This document shows, piece after piece, positions 13,078 to 20,794 of a stretch of DNA of 64,000 nucleotides. Position numbers and translations under genes: made by a program. Numbering within the stretch: the first letter of the stretch is position 1; each line of letters begins with the position of its first letter. Source of the DNA: Gryllotalpicola daejeonensis (GTDB lineage Bacteria > Actinomycetota > Actinomycetes > Actinomycetales > Microbacteriaceae); NCBI RefSeq assembly GCF_039538145.1, contig NZ_BAABBV010000001.1, positions 310,001-374,000 on the forward strand. The letters are read 5' to 3'. The notes beneath the pieces were generated by a model, which had not been told where the DNA came from, did not search any database, and was given only the letters and a program-made list of their open reading frames with translations.

Positions 13078-14613
13078 TCATGCGCTGGCTGCCTCTCGGC
13101 GTAGTTGGGTTTGGATTCCCGCTTTGGAGTGCAGGCGGATGGGGTCGCGCCCGGGCCACAGCAGCCAGTATTCGGATCCGCGTCGTTCAACTCGTGCTCC
13201 GTGGTTGTGGAGCATCAGGTGATGTCGCTTGCAGAACAGGGCGCCGTCGCGGGTTTCAGTCTTGTGATGCGCAGAATGCTCGCCCCATGGGTTGAGGTGG
13301 TGGGCTTCCGTGGCCTCTGGTGGCATGAGGCAGTCGGGCCACAGGCACCCGCCGTCGCGTTTGGCCAGGGCGCGCCGCTGGCGGCGGGTGAACAGGCGCT
13401 GGTCTTTGCCGACGTCGATGGCCTGGCCGGTCTCGTCGAACAGGATCGGGGTGAACCCGTTCCCGCAGAGCATGCGCAGTGCGTCCGTGGCGGTGATCGG
13501 GGACTCGGACCCGTCGATCCACGCGATGCCCTGGTCGGGGCCGGCGCAAGCCAGCCCGAAGGCGGTGCCGGGGCAGCTGCTGTGGTCGCCGGCGGCGTGC
13601 AGGGCCAGGATGTTCTGCGCCTTGCGCGCCTTCTGCAGCTCTTTCGTGGTCACCGCGATGGTCACCTGGGGGCGGTGGCGGGCCAGCAGCACGTTGCTCT
13701 CGGCCTGGCCGCCGCATTCGACCAGGTCCACGAGCGTGTCGGCCTGCAGCTGCTCGGTGGTGCGCGGGTCCTCGCCGAGTTCGCGGGCGCGTTCGATCGC
13801 TGCCTGGTCGCGGAAGCGCGGGCCGCCCAGCCGTGGGGAGAGCATCGTACGGATGGGGCCGTAGAAGCGGGCGTCGGATTCCGGGTCGAGGTCGATGTCG
13901 TAGTGCACCATGCCGTTTCGGCGCACGACGCGTGTGAACGACCGCTGCTGTTTGCGCTGCTCGGCCTCACGGGAGGCCGCCAGCGTGTCCAGCGACGCCC
14001 GGATGCGCTTGGCGGCGCGGCCGAGGTCTTCCGGGGTCCAGTGCCCCGACCAGCTGTCGCCGATCAGCTCCAGCGCCGCCCGGCGCCACTCCGCCGTCAG
14101 CTCGGGAAGGCGCGGGGCGCCCAGCTCGCGCCGGAGCGCGTCGCCCTGGGCGGCGCTCAGCCACCAGTTGCGCACCGCGACGCCGATCGGCGCATCCCAC
14201 CCGCCGGGCAGCGCGCTCAGCAGCGCAAGCGACCGCTCCCCCGCCGCCACCGACTCGTCACCTGCCTCATGCACCGGCGCTACGGCCTGCGCCGTCTCCA
14301 AAAGATCACCGACCCTGATCAGCCGGGCCGCCTCATCACGGCTCACCCCGGTCAGGTTCTGCACCAACCCGAGACCGTCTTTGAAGCCGCGCTGCTGCGC
14401 CAGCCCCTCGGTGCCTAGCTCCCGCGCGGACTTGCGGATGATGTCGGCGGCCAGCAGTGCAATGGTCGTGCCGACACGAGCACGGATGCCGCCCAGAACC
14501 TGCGTCGCCCGCGCCTCCTCATCGGGCGACAAAACTGCCAGGTCATCGGCACACGGCAACGCCCCGGCGACCATGGCGGCCAGCCGGTCCAGCGAATCCA
14601 GCACCGAAGACAT
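13078..14613 (-). CDS. DUF222 / HNH endonuclease domain protein
   Basis: 511 residues. The N-terminal two thirds match DUF222, a helical domain abundant in actinobacteria (the mycobacterial 13E12 repeat family), and the C-terminus is an HNH nuclease: CLWPDCLMPP, then EAHHLNPWGEHSAHH, then ALFCKRHHLMLHNHG, giving the zinc Cys pairs and catalytic His. Function is not established; such proteins are dispersed in multiple copies and are thought to be mobile or repeat-associated. A TAGCCT box (14620-14625) lies six bases before the ATG, suggesting a leaderless transcript. It is co-directional with uvrA but about 80 bases away with uvrA having its own promoter. Confidence 0.9.
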   Translation of the reverse strand: MSSVLDSLDRLAAMVAGALPCADDLAVLSPDEEARATQVLGGIRARVGTTIALLAADIIRKSARELGTEGLAQQRGFKDGLGLVQNLTGVSRDEAARLIRVGDLLETAQAVAPVHEAGDESVAAGERSLALLSALPGGWDAPIGVAVRNWWLSAAQGDALRRELGAPRLPELTAEWRRAALELIGDSWSGHWTPEDLGRAAKRIRASLDTLAASREAEQRKQQRSFTRVVRRNGMVHYDIDLDPESDARFYGPIRTMLSPRLGGPRFRDQAAIERARELGEDPRTTEQLQADTLVDLVECGGQAESNVLLARHRPQVTIAVTTKELQKARKAQNILALHAAGDHSSCPGTAFGLACAGPDQGIAWIDGSESPITATDALRMLCGNGFTPILFDETGQAIDVGKDQRLFTRRQRRALAKRDGGCLWPDCLMPPEATEAHHLNPWGEHSAHHKTETRDGALFCKRHHLMLHNHGARVERRGSEYWLLWPGRDPIRLHSKAGIQTQLRREAASA

Positions 14614-14619
14614 GCCACA

Positions 14620-14625
14620 AGGCTA
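14620..14625 (-). promoter_or_regulatory. -10 box for the DUF222/HNH gene
   Basis: TAGCCT followed by exactly six bases and ATG; a leaderless start is expected. Confidence 0.55.
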
Positions 14626-14851
14626 GAACGCACCCCCGACATTCAAGGCCGGACAGCCGAATGTGTGTACAACTCGTCGCGTCGCCGCCTGTGCACGGCA
14701 AGACCCACAGAACGAGAGCTTCGGGCATCCGAGGGCAGGATGCTCGGCACCGGTCATCCGCCCTCCGCTGCGAGGCGCCGTGCGGTCTCCAGCCTGCTCG
14801 CGCGATGCACGACCCCCCCGCCAATGCATGCGCTCGACGAAGCATCCATGC
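14626..14851. other. Intergenic stretch without a supported gene
   Basis: No coding pattern is convincing here. One inverted repeat is visible, GCATCC-N7-GGATGC at 14725-14743. It lies between the divergent DUF222 and ABC-F promoters and could be a protein-binding site, but nothing further supports this. Confidence 0.5.
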
Positions 14852-14857
14852 CATAAT
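14849..14857 (+). promoter_or_regulatory. Extended -10 promoter of the ABC-F leader
   Basis: TGCCATAAT: an extended TG motif one base before a CATAAT -10 hexamer. A start site near 14864-14866 would place the leader peptide about 47 bases into the transcript. No good -35 hexamer is seen. Confidence 0.5.
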
Positions 14858-14911
14858 CAACCGTTCCCGCGGATCACCCGCCATGCCAGGGAACAGGCAG
14901 AAGGATCAGGA

Positions 14912-14947
14912 ATGACGGACAGCACCGGTTTCGCGACCACTCGCTGA
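14912..14947 (+). CDS. Putative 11-residue leader peptide upstream of the ABC-F gene
   Basis: Encodes MTDSTGFATTR. It has an excellent ribosome-binding site, AGAAGGA at 14899-14905 with a six-base spacer, which is stronger than that of the gene it precedes. The stop codon is followed 32 bases later by a terminator hairpin. A second mini-ORF (14883-14915, MPGNRQKDQE) ends in an ATGA overlap with this start but lacks a Shine-Dalgarno. Short, well-translated leader ORFs ahead of ABC-F resistance genes are a known arrangement for ribosome-mediated attenuation. Translation of this one is inferred, not shown. Confidence 0.65.
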   Translation: MTDSTGFATTR

Positions 14948-14979
14948 CACCGCTGCCTGCCCGCTCTTCGAAAGCACCG

Positions 14980-15027
14980 AGGCTCCGCCGTGTCGGCGTT
15001 CATCTTCGACACGAACCGGAGCCTTTT
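14980..15027 (+). terminator. Attenuator hairpin ending at the ABC-F start codon
   Basis: Outer stem AGGCTCCG (14980-14987) with CGGAGCCT (15017-15024), inner stem CGTGTCG (14989-14995) with CGACACG (15007-15013), then TTTT at 15024-15027 and the ATG at 15030. The only plausible Shine-Dalgarno of the ABC-F gene, GGAG at 15018-15021, is buried in the 3' arm. A competing helix is possible between 14942-14950 (over the leader stop) and 14990-14998: nine consecutive pairs including one G-U, which would break the inner terminator stem. Confidence 0.7.
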
Positions 15028-15029
15028 CC

Positions 15030-16604
15030 ATGCCTTCTTCGCCCTCCGTCGTCCTGAACGACCTCACCTTCGCCTGGCCTGACGGCGAAACCGCCATCGA
15101 CGGACTCACCGGCACCTTCGGCCGCGGCCGCACCGGCCTCATCGGTGCGAACGGCGCCGGAAAGTCCACGCTGCTGCGCTTGATCGCGGGCCGTCTCACG
15201 CCAACGCGCGGCACCGTGAGCATCACGGGAACGGTCGACTATCTGCCGCAGCATTTGACGCTCGATGCGGATGCCACGCTGGCCGACCTGCTCGGGGTGC
15301 GCGCCGTCGTCGACGCCGTGCGCGCCGTCACGCAGGGCGACCCCGACCCGGCGAACTTCGACCTCATCGGCACCGACGGCTGGGATGTCGAAGAGCGCGC
15401 CGCAGCGGAGCTCGCCGCGGCCGGCCTGCCCAGCGACCTCGACCGCCGTGTCGACGAGCTCTCCGGCGGCGAGGCGATGCTCGCCGGAGTCGTCGGCGTG
15501 CGGCTGCGCGGGGCATCCGTCGCCCTGCTCGACGAACCCACCAACAACCTCGACGGCGACGCGCGCGAGCGCCTCTACGACCTCGTGCGCGCATGGCGCG
15601 GCGCGCTCATCGTCGTCAGCCACGACACGGCGCTGCTCGAGCTGATGGATGACACGGCCGAGCTGCGCGGTGGCGGGTTGACCGTCTTCGGCGGCCCGTT
15701 CAGCGCCTACCGCGCCTGGCTCGAGGAACAGCAGGCGGCGGCGCGACAGGCGCTGGTCACCGCGAAGCAGAAGCTGCGGGCCGAGCAGCGCGACCGCATC
15801 AGGGCAGAGGCCAAGGTCGCGCGCAGCGCCGCAGACGGGCGCAAGAAGCGCGCAAACGGCGACTTCGGCAAGGCGATGTTCGACGCGATGAAGAACTCGG
15901 GCGAGAAGTCCGGTGCCAAGATCCGTGGGCTGCACGCGGGGCGGGAAGCCGAGGCGAAGGCCGCGGTCGAAGCCGCCGATCTGCTGGTGCGCGACGACGA
16001 CCGCATCAGCGTCGATCTGCCGGACCCCGGCGTCGCCCGTGGCCGCCGAATCGCCGCGCTTCCGAGCAGCGATGGCCGCGACTACGTGCTACAGGGACCC
16101 GAGCGCGTCGCGCTCACCGGACCGAACGGCGTCGGCAAGACGACGATGCTCGAGCGGCTGGTCGGAGGCGAGGGCCTGCTCACCGAGCGCGTCGCGTATC
16201 TGCCCCAGCGCATCGACACCCTCGATGAGCACGCCACGGTGCTCGCGAACGTCGCACAGGCTGCGCCGAACACGACGACCGGCGAGCTGCGCAATCGCCT
16301 CGCGCGCTTCCTGATCCGCGGCGACGCCGTCGACCGCCCCGTCTCGAGCCTCTCGGGCGGCGAGCGGTTCCGCGTGGGCCTCGCGCGGCTGCTGCTCGCC
16401 GACCCACCCGCGCAGCTGCTCGTACTCGACGAGCCGACCAACAACCTCGATCTCGACTCGATCGACCGTCTGGTCGAGGCGCTCACCGCCTACCGCGGCG
16501 CGCTGCTCGTCGTGAGCCATGACCGGGGATTCCTGGAGCGGCTGAACCTCGACGTGGAGCTGCGGCTCGAGGCATCCGGTCGCCTCTCACAGCGAGCGAC
16601 GTGA
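15030..16604 (+). CDS. ABC-F family ATPase
   Basis: 524 residues, two ABC ATPase modules and no membrane segments, hence ABC-F. Walker A GANGAGKST (about residue 38) and GPNGVGKTT (about 364); signatures LSGGE in both halves; Walker B with DEPTNNLD in both. Between the modules is a basic, helical linker (about 228-320, QKLRAEQRDRIRAEAKVARSA) as in proteins that reach into the ribosomal E/P site. Family members either protect ribosomes from peptidyl-transferase antibiotics or act as translation factors. The attenuated leader argues for an inducible, antibiotic-related role, but the specific drug class cannot be read from sequence. It converges on a GNAT gene 16 bases downstream. Confidence 0.9.
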   Translation: MPSSPSVVLNDLTFAWPDGETAIDGLTGTFGRGRTGLIGANGAGKSTLLRLIAGRLTPTRGTVSITGTVDYLPQHLTLDADATLADLLGVRAVVDAVRAVTQGDPDPANFDLIGTDGWDVEERAAAELAAAGLPSDLDRRVDELSGGEAMLAGVVGVRLRGASVALLDEPTNNLDGDARERLYDLVRAWRGALIVVSHDTALLELMDDTAELRGGGLTVFGGPFSAYRAWLEEQQAAARQALVTAKQKLRAEQRDRIRAEAKVARSAADGRKKRANGDFGKAMFDAMKNSGEKSGAKIRGLHAGREAEAKAAVEAADLLVRDDDRISVDLPDPGVARGRRIAALPSSDGRDYVLQGPERVALTGPNGVGKTTMLERLVGGEGLLTERVAYLPQRIDTLDEHATVLANVAQAAPNTTTGELRNRLARFLIRGDAVDRPVSSLSGGERFRVGLARLLLADPPAQLLVLDEPTNNLDLDSIDRLVEALTAYRGALLVVSHDRGFLERLNLDVELRLEASGRLSQRAT

Positions 16605-16620
16605 GCGGCACCGGCAGCGC

Positions 16621-17175
16621 TCAGTGCAGCGCCGCGGCGAGCTCGCCTGCGGTGAGCGGGCGGAAGGCGTAGACGAGGCGGATCGCACGGGGGTCGGGGT
16701 TGCCTGCATCCGGCCCCCGGTGCACCGGCGTCATGCCGAGCTTCTCAGCGACGGCCTTCGACGCGAGGTTGTGCTCGAGCAGGTAGGCGACCACAGGCAG
16801 CTCGGGCCGCAGCCGCTCGGCGCGCTCGATGGCGCGTCGGCTGAGCTCGGTGGCGAATCCCCTGCCCTGCGACGCGGGCGCGAGGCGATAGCCGAGGTTC
16901 CAGACACCGCCGGGCAGCACGGAGCAGCCGCCGTAGCCGATGATCGCGTCGCTGCCGCGCTCGCGGACGACCCAGGTGTCGAGGCCGACAGCCCGCCAGC
17001 CGAGCATCCAGCCGCGCACGCGCGCCGCCGTCTGCGCCGGCTCGGTCGGGCGCAGGCTCGGGAAGTGCTGCCAGACGCGCGGGTCGCTGAGGATCTCGTG
17101 CAGCTGCTCCACATCGTCGAGCGTCGGCCGAAAGAGGTCGAGGCGGTCGGTCGCGTCCTCTGGTTCGGTCGGCAC
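16621..17175 (-). CDS. GNAT acetyltransferase, RimJ/RimL-like
   Basis: 184 residues of the Acetyltransf_3 type: begins DRLDLFRPTLDDVEQLHEIL, contains GYRLAPASQGRGFATELSRRAI (the acetyl-CoA pyrophosphate loop with QGRGFA) and ends with the NLASKAVAEKLGM block. Substrate unknown; relatives acetylate N-termini, aminoglycosides or small metabolites. GTG start six bases after TAGGCT (17182-17187). Not obviously tied to its neighbours. Confidence 0.88.
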   Translation of the reverse strand: MPTEPEDATDRLDLFRPTLDDVEQLHEILSDPRVWQHFPSLRPTEPAQTAARVRGWMLGWRAVGLDTWVVRERGSDAIIGYGGCSVLPGGVWNLGYRLAPASQGRGFATELSRRAIERAERLRPELPVVAYLLEHNLASKAVAEKLGMTPVHRGPDAGNPDPRAIRLVYAFRPLTAGELAAALH

Positions 17176-17181
17176 GCGGCC

Positions 17182-17187
17182 AGCCTA
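17182..17187 (-). promoter_or_regulatory. -10 box for the GNAT gene at 16621-17175
   Basis: TAGGCT, six bases before the GTG; supports that start as a leaderless one. Confidence 0.5.
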
Positions 17188-17204
17188 CGGGCGGCCTCGC
17201 GGTG

Positions 17205-17717
17205 TCACTCCGTGCGCCTGAACAGCCGCAGGAACAGCAGCGCGCCCAGCCCGAGCAGCGCGAGCGCGGCGACCAGCGTGGCCGGCGCCCACGTCGGGTG
17301 CGAGCGGCCGCGCTCCCACAGCGTGAGTGCCAGCAGCAACTCGCTCGTCAGGGCGATCACGCAGGCAACGATCAGGGGCCGCCTGAAGATGCGCAGCTCG
17401 ACACGCGCCCGCACGGGCGTGATCGCGGCGCGGCTCGCGAGAACGTGCGCGAGCACGACAGCGGCGAGCACGGCATACGGATGCCACGTGCCGGCCCCCG
17501 CGGGCTGAGTGAGCTCGGACAGCGCAAGGCTCAGCATCGCCGCCCACGCCAGCTGCACCCACGGCGATGCGGCGGCAAGCGCGCCGAGCGACATCGCGAG
17601 CCAGCCCCACGCGTCGCCCGCATGCAGCGCACCCGCAGCGATCAGCACCACGCCGAGCGCGACCCTGATCGCCCACGCCGGAACCTCGACGCCCGCGCCG
17701 GCCAGCACCCGGCTCAT
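17205..17717 (-). CDS. Membrane protein in the MoxR/DUF58 operon
   Basis: 170 residues, not assigned to a named family. Five hydrophobic segments are visible (about 16-34, 40-58, 78-96, 110-128 and 145-165), with a basic C-terminal RLFRRTE, so it is a small polytopic membrane protein. Its ATG overlaps the DUF58 stop as ATGA, making it the last gene of the DUF4129 - small membrane protein - MoxR - DUF58 operon. A role with that system is inferred from position only. Confidence 0.75.
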   Translation of the reverse strand: MSRVLAGAGVEVPAWAIRVALGVVLIAAGALHAGDAWGWLAMSLGALAAASPWVQLAWAAMLSLALSELTQPAGAGTWHPYAVLAAVVLAHVLASRAAITPVRARVELRIFRRPLIVACVIALTSELLLALTLWERGRSHPTWAPATLVAALALLGLGALLFLRLFRRTE

Positions 17718-19075
17718 CGCGACACCGCCAGTGACGGATGCCTCGGCCGCGCGAGCGCCAGCAGAGCGGCGTCCCGCTCGGGGTCATCGACCGTGAGACC
17801 CCACGGAAGCACGTCGACGCCGCCGCGTCGCAGCGCCGCAAGGCGGTTCTCGCGGTCCATCATCAGCAGCCGGTGCGCGATGCGGCGCGACGGTGTCAGG
17901 GCGCCGAGGTTCGCAGGCGGCAGGACGTCGATTGCGATCACTCGGTGGCCGGCAGCCGCGAACTGCAGCGCCGACGCCGCAGGATGGTCGTCGAGGAACG
18001 TCGAGAGCAGGAATACCCCGGAGCCCGGCGTCACGAGAGGCGGTCGGCGGGTGAGGCGCGTCGCGCCCGAAGCATCCGTTGCCGCGATCGCCCGCAGCAC
18101 GCGGTCGAGGTGTCGGCTGCCGGCGCCCGGTCGTGCGGTGCGACCGGGCACTGCGAGATCGGCGAGGGCGACCCGGTCGCCCTGGCGCACATAGCCGGCG
18201 GCGATCGCCGACGCAGCCGAGCGAGCGATGTCCAGCGATGTCGTGCCGCTCTCGGTGGGGTCGAAGACCGCCCAGGTGTCGACGTTCTCGCCGAGGTCGT
18301 CTGCGCTGTCGAGGACGATGAAGATCGTCGCGTCGGCCTGAGCGCGGGTGCGGCGCACGTACAGCTCACTCGGGTCGCGGGCGAGGCGCGCGGTCGCCTT
18401 CCAGTCGATGCGGCGCAGCCGGTCGCCCGGGCGGAAGCGATCGATGTCATGGAAGTCGCCACCGTCGCCGGGGCGCGAGGAGTCGTGCGACCCCGTCAGC
18501 CCGGTGAGCCGCAGCGGCAGCGGAAGTGCGGCGATCGGGGTGAATGCGGGCGCCAGGGTGCGGTCGACACCGATCGGCGCCGACACATCGGTGATCAGAG
18601 CGGCGCCGTCGGCGACCTGCCGCCAGTCGACCGAGACGATGCGCTGCGGGCCGGAGTGCGGGGCGGGCACGCGGCCGCGCACGTCGATCGGCCGGCTCGG
18701 CGCCGCTGCGAGCATGTGCACCCGTGGCCGCACCCCCAACTCAAGGATGCGCAGCTGCACCGCCTCGATACCGGGCGCCGTGTCGAACCGCACGCGATAG
18801 CCGATGCCCCGGTCGCTTGCGGTGCGATCCGCCGTCAACACGGCGCCTGCGGGGGCAGCCAGCGAAGCATCCGTCGCCTGCAGCTCATCGGCCGCACGCG
18901 GCCGGCGATCCCACGCCCACGCGGCCAGCGCGAGCAGCGGCAGACCCATGACGACGACGTCGGCGTGGCCGGCGACGACGCCGGCGGCACCGGTGAGGAA
19001 TCCGACGACGATCGCGCCGGTCTGCGCGACGGTGAGCCGCCAGCGCGGAGGCGGCGTAGGGCGCGGCTCGCTCAT
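17714..19075 (-). CDS. DUF58 domain protein of the MoxR operon
   Basis: 453 residues from the ATG at 19075, which overlaps the moxR stop as ATGA; a much longer in-frame reading through moxR is an artefact. Two hydrophobic segments near residues 15-50 anchor it in the membrane. The DUF58 core is marked by DIDRFRPGDRLRRIDWKATAR, followed by a von Willebrand A-like region (ADATIFIVLDSADDLG). DUF58 proteins occur with MoxR ATPases and are thought to be substrates or partners in chaperone-like assembly of envelope or metal-containing proteins. Confidence 0.88.
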   Translation of the reverse strand: MSEPRPTPPPRWRLTVAQTGAIVVGFLTGAAGVVAGHADVVVMGLPLLALAAWAWDRRPRAADELQATDASLAAPAGAVLTADRTASDRGIGYRVRFDTAPGIEAVQLRILELGVRPRVHMLAAAPSRPIDVRGRVPAPHSGPQRIVSVDWRQVADGAALITDVSAPIGVDRTLAPAFTPIAALPLPLRLTGLTGSHDSSRPGDGGDFHDIDRFRPGDRLRRIDWKATARLARDPSELYVRRTRAQADATIFIVLDSADDLGENVDTWAVFDPTESGTTSLDIARSAASAIAAGYVRQGDRVALADLAVPGRTARPGAGSRHLDRVLRAIAATDASGATRLTRRPPLVTPGSGVFLLSTFLDDHPAASALQFAAAGHRVIAIDVLPPANLGALTPSRRIAHRLLMMDRENRLAALRRGGVDVLPWGLTVDDPERDAALLALARPRHPSLAVSR

Positions 19076-20094
19076 GCCGAGGCGGTGCCGGCCGCGCTCG
19101 CGGAGCTCGCGGCGCCCGCGCCTGCTGCACCCACCGCCGGCGGCCCGGCCACGACGCTCACCAGCTCGGTGACGACGTCGCGCGGGTTGACGCCGGTCGC
19201 CCAGGCCTGCGCCGTGAGCGACAGGCGGTGCGCGAGCACGGGCACCGCGACGGCCTTCACGTCGTCGGGCGTCACGTAGTCGCGGCCGGCGATCACCGCG
19301 CGGGCGCGCGCGACCAGCATCAGGCCCTGCGACCCACGCGGCGACGCGCCGACCTGCACCGAGGCGTGCCCACGGGTCGCGATCGCGAGGTCGACGCAGT
19401 ATGTCGCGATGTCGGGGTCGACGTGCACGCTCTCGACCCCGGCCTGCATCGCCGCGAGCGTCTCGGCGCTCACGACCGGCTCGACGGTCGCGACTTCGTG
19501 GCGGCGGTCGACGCGCGCGAGCAGCACCTGCCGCTCGCCGTCGCGCCCCGGGTAGCCCACCGCCAGCCGCACCATGAAGCGGTCGAGCTGCGCCTCGGGC
19601 AGCTGGTACGTGCCCTCGAACTCGATCGGGTTGCTGGTCGCGACGACGTGGAACGGCTTCGGCAGCGGGAAGCTGCGGCCCTCGACCGTGACCTGGCCCT
19701 CGGCCATCGCCTCGAGCAGGGCCGACTGGGTCTTCGGGGAGGTGCGGTTGATCTCGTCGGCGAGGAACAGCCCCGTGAACACCGGCCCTTCGCGGAACAC
19801 GAATTCGCCCGTGCTCGGCTGATAGACATACGAGCCGGTGATGTCGGACGGCAGCAGGTCGGGCGTGCACTGCAGGCGGCGGAAGCCGAGCCCGAGTGCC
19901 GAGGCGATGCTGCGCGCGGCGAGTGTCTTGCCGAGGCCGGGCACATCTTCGAACAGCACGTGGCCGCCGGCCAGGATCGTCGCGAGTGCCGTCGTGAGCG
20001 GTTCGCGCATGCCGACCACGACGCTGCCGACGCGGTCGAGCACCTCGTTCGCGAGCCGTGAGATCTCAGAAACGGGCAGGGCGTTCTCGGTCAT
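19072..20094 (-). CDS. MoxR-family AAA+ ATPase
   Basis: 340 residues. Walker A EDVPGLGKTLAARS near residue 54, Walker B with LADEINRTSPKTQSALLEAM, then sensor regions (VVATSNPIEFEGTYQLPEAQLDRFM) of the AAA_3 type. The last 20 residues are an Ala/Ser-rich tail of low complexity. MoxR ATPases act with VWA/DUF58 proteins in maturation of protein complexes. Its ATG overlaps an upstream stop (ATGA) that now belongs to a gene remnant, see 20092-20265. Confidence 0.9.
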   Translation of the reverse strand: MTENALPVSEISRLANEVLDRVGSVVVGMREPLTTALATILAGGHVLFEDVPGLGKTLAARSIASALGLGFRRLQCTPDLLPSDITGSYVYQPSTGEFVFREGPVFTGLFLADEINRTSPKTQSALLEAMAEGQVTVEGRSFPLPKPFHVVATSNPIEFEGTYQLPEAQLDRFMVRLAVGYPGRDGERQVLLARVDRRHEVATVEPVVSAETLAAMQAGVESVHVDPDIATYCVDLAIATRGHASVQVGASPRGSQGLMLVARARAVIAGRDYVTPDDVKAVAVPVLAHRLSLTAQAWATGVNPRDVVTELVSVVAGPPAVGAAGAGAASSASAAGTASA

Positions 20095-20265
20095 CCGTTA
20101 CTCCTTCGTACGGTGGTGCGGTCGAGGGCGTCGAGCGCATCGAGACACGCCAGAAGCGCGTCCTGAGCGGGCATGTTCGCCAGATTACTGTGCAGGGTCG
20201 CGTAGGCGGGCTCGCCGATCAGAGCGGCGATGCGGTCGTGATCGGATGCCTGGTCGACGTTCTGC
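20092..20265 (-). pseudogene. 3'-end duplicate of the small membrane protein gene
   Basis: Reading the minus strand, about 57 codons resemble the C-terminus of the gene at 20303-20794. The upstream copy reads IEALIGRRAYATLHSDVAHM and this one reads IAALIGEPAYATLHSNLANM, followed in both by P-x-Q-x-ALLA-x-LDAL. No start codon suits it, an in-frame TGA precedes it at 20277-20279, and its own stop overlaps the moxR ATG (ATGA). This looks like the ancestral 3' end of the operon gene, cut off from its N-terminus. Confidence 0.65.
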
Positions 20266-20317
20266 GCGCTGACTGCTCAGTGCCGTGCCGCGCGCTGACT
20301 GCTCAGTGCCGTGCCGC
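20266..20317. repeat. Tandem repeat, 26 bp x 2
   Basis: Two exact copies of a 26-base unit (20266-20291 and 20292-20317) that contains GACTGCTCAGTGCCGTGCCG. The second copy contains the stop codon of the gene at 20303-20794. Because 26 is not a multiple of three, the repeat also shifts the frame between that gene and the downstream remnant. Confidence 0.9.
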
Positions 20318-20794
20318 GCCGGGCAGCCCAACCCGATCGAGCGCGTCGAGGCTCGCCAGCAGCGCGGCCTGGCTGGGCATGTGCGCCACGTCGCTGTGCA
20401 GGGTCGCGTAGGCGCGCCGGCCGATGAGCGCCTCGATTGCGGGGCGATCGGATGCCGCATCCAGATCGAGCCCGCGCTGTGCCAGGCGATCGCGCGCCAC
20501 ACCCCTGACGCGCTCGAGCGCACGCGGCTGGATGTGGCCCCGCAGGTCGGCGACGGCCCACCCGAGCACCTGCACGTCGTCGCGCGCCCCGCGACCGCGT
20601 TCCCCGGTGAGCTTGCCCCAGATCGGTTCTTCGAGGCTCGGGTGGCCGCGCCAGAGCGCGATCGCCGCAGCGGCAACGAGGCCGGTCGCGACCGCCCACC
20701 ACCCCGGGGCGCCGACGAACCAGAGCACCACCCCGGCGATCACGCCGAGGGCGACCGACGGCGCAAGCACACGAAGGCTCAGCAGCTTCTTCAC
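20303..20794 (-). CDS. Small membrane-anchored protein of the MoxR operon
   Basis: 163 residues from a GTG at 20794 that overlaps the DUF4129 stop (GTGA). Two adjacent hydrophobic helices at the N-terminus (about 10-27 and 32-48) are followed by a soluble, Arg-rich region. I do not recognise a named family. Its C-terminal ~55 residues recur in the remnant just downstream, so the gene has probably been re-terminated by a duplication. Located between DUF4129 and MoxR, where small uncharacterised membrane proteins are often found. Confidence 0.75.
   Translation of the reverse strand: MKKLLSLRVLAPSVALGVIAGVVLWFVGAPGWWAVATGLVAAAAIALWRGHPSLEEPIWGKLTGERGRGARDDVQVLGWAVADLRGHIQPRALERVRGVARDRLAQRGLDLDAASDRPAIEALIGRRAYATLHSDVAHMPSQAALLASLDALDRVGLPGAARH

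Noticed and set aside
14883..14915. MPGNRQKDQE mini-ORF as a second leader peptide
   Set aside because: It overlaps the main leader by ATGA but has no ribosome-binding site; mentioned only as a possibility within the leader entry.
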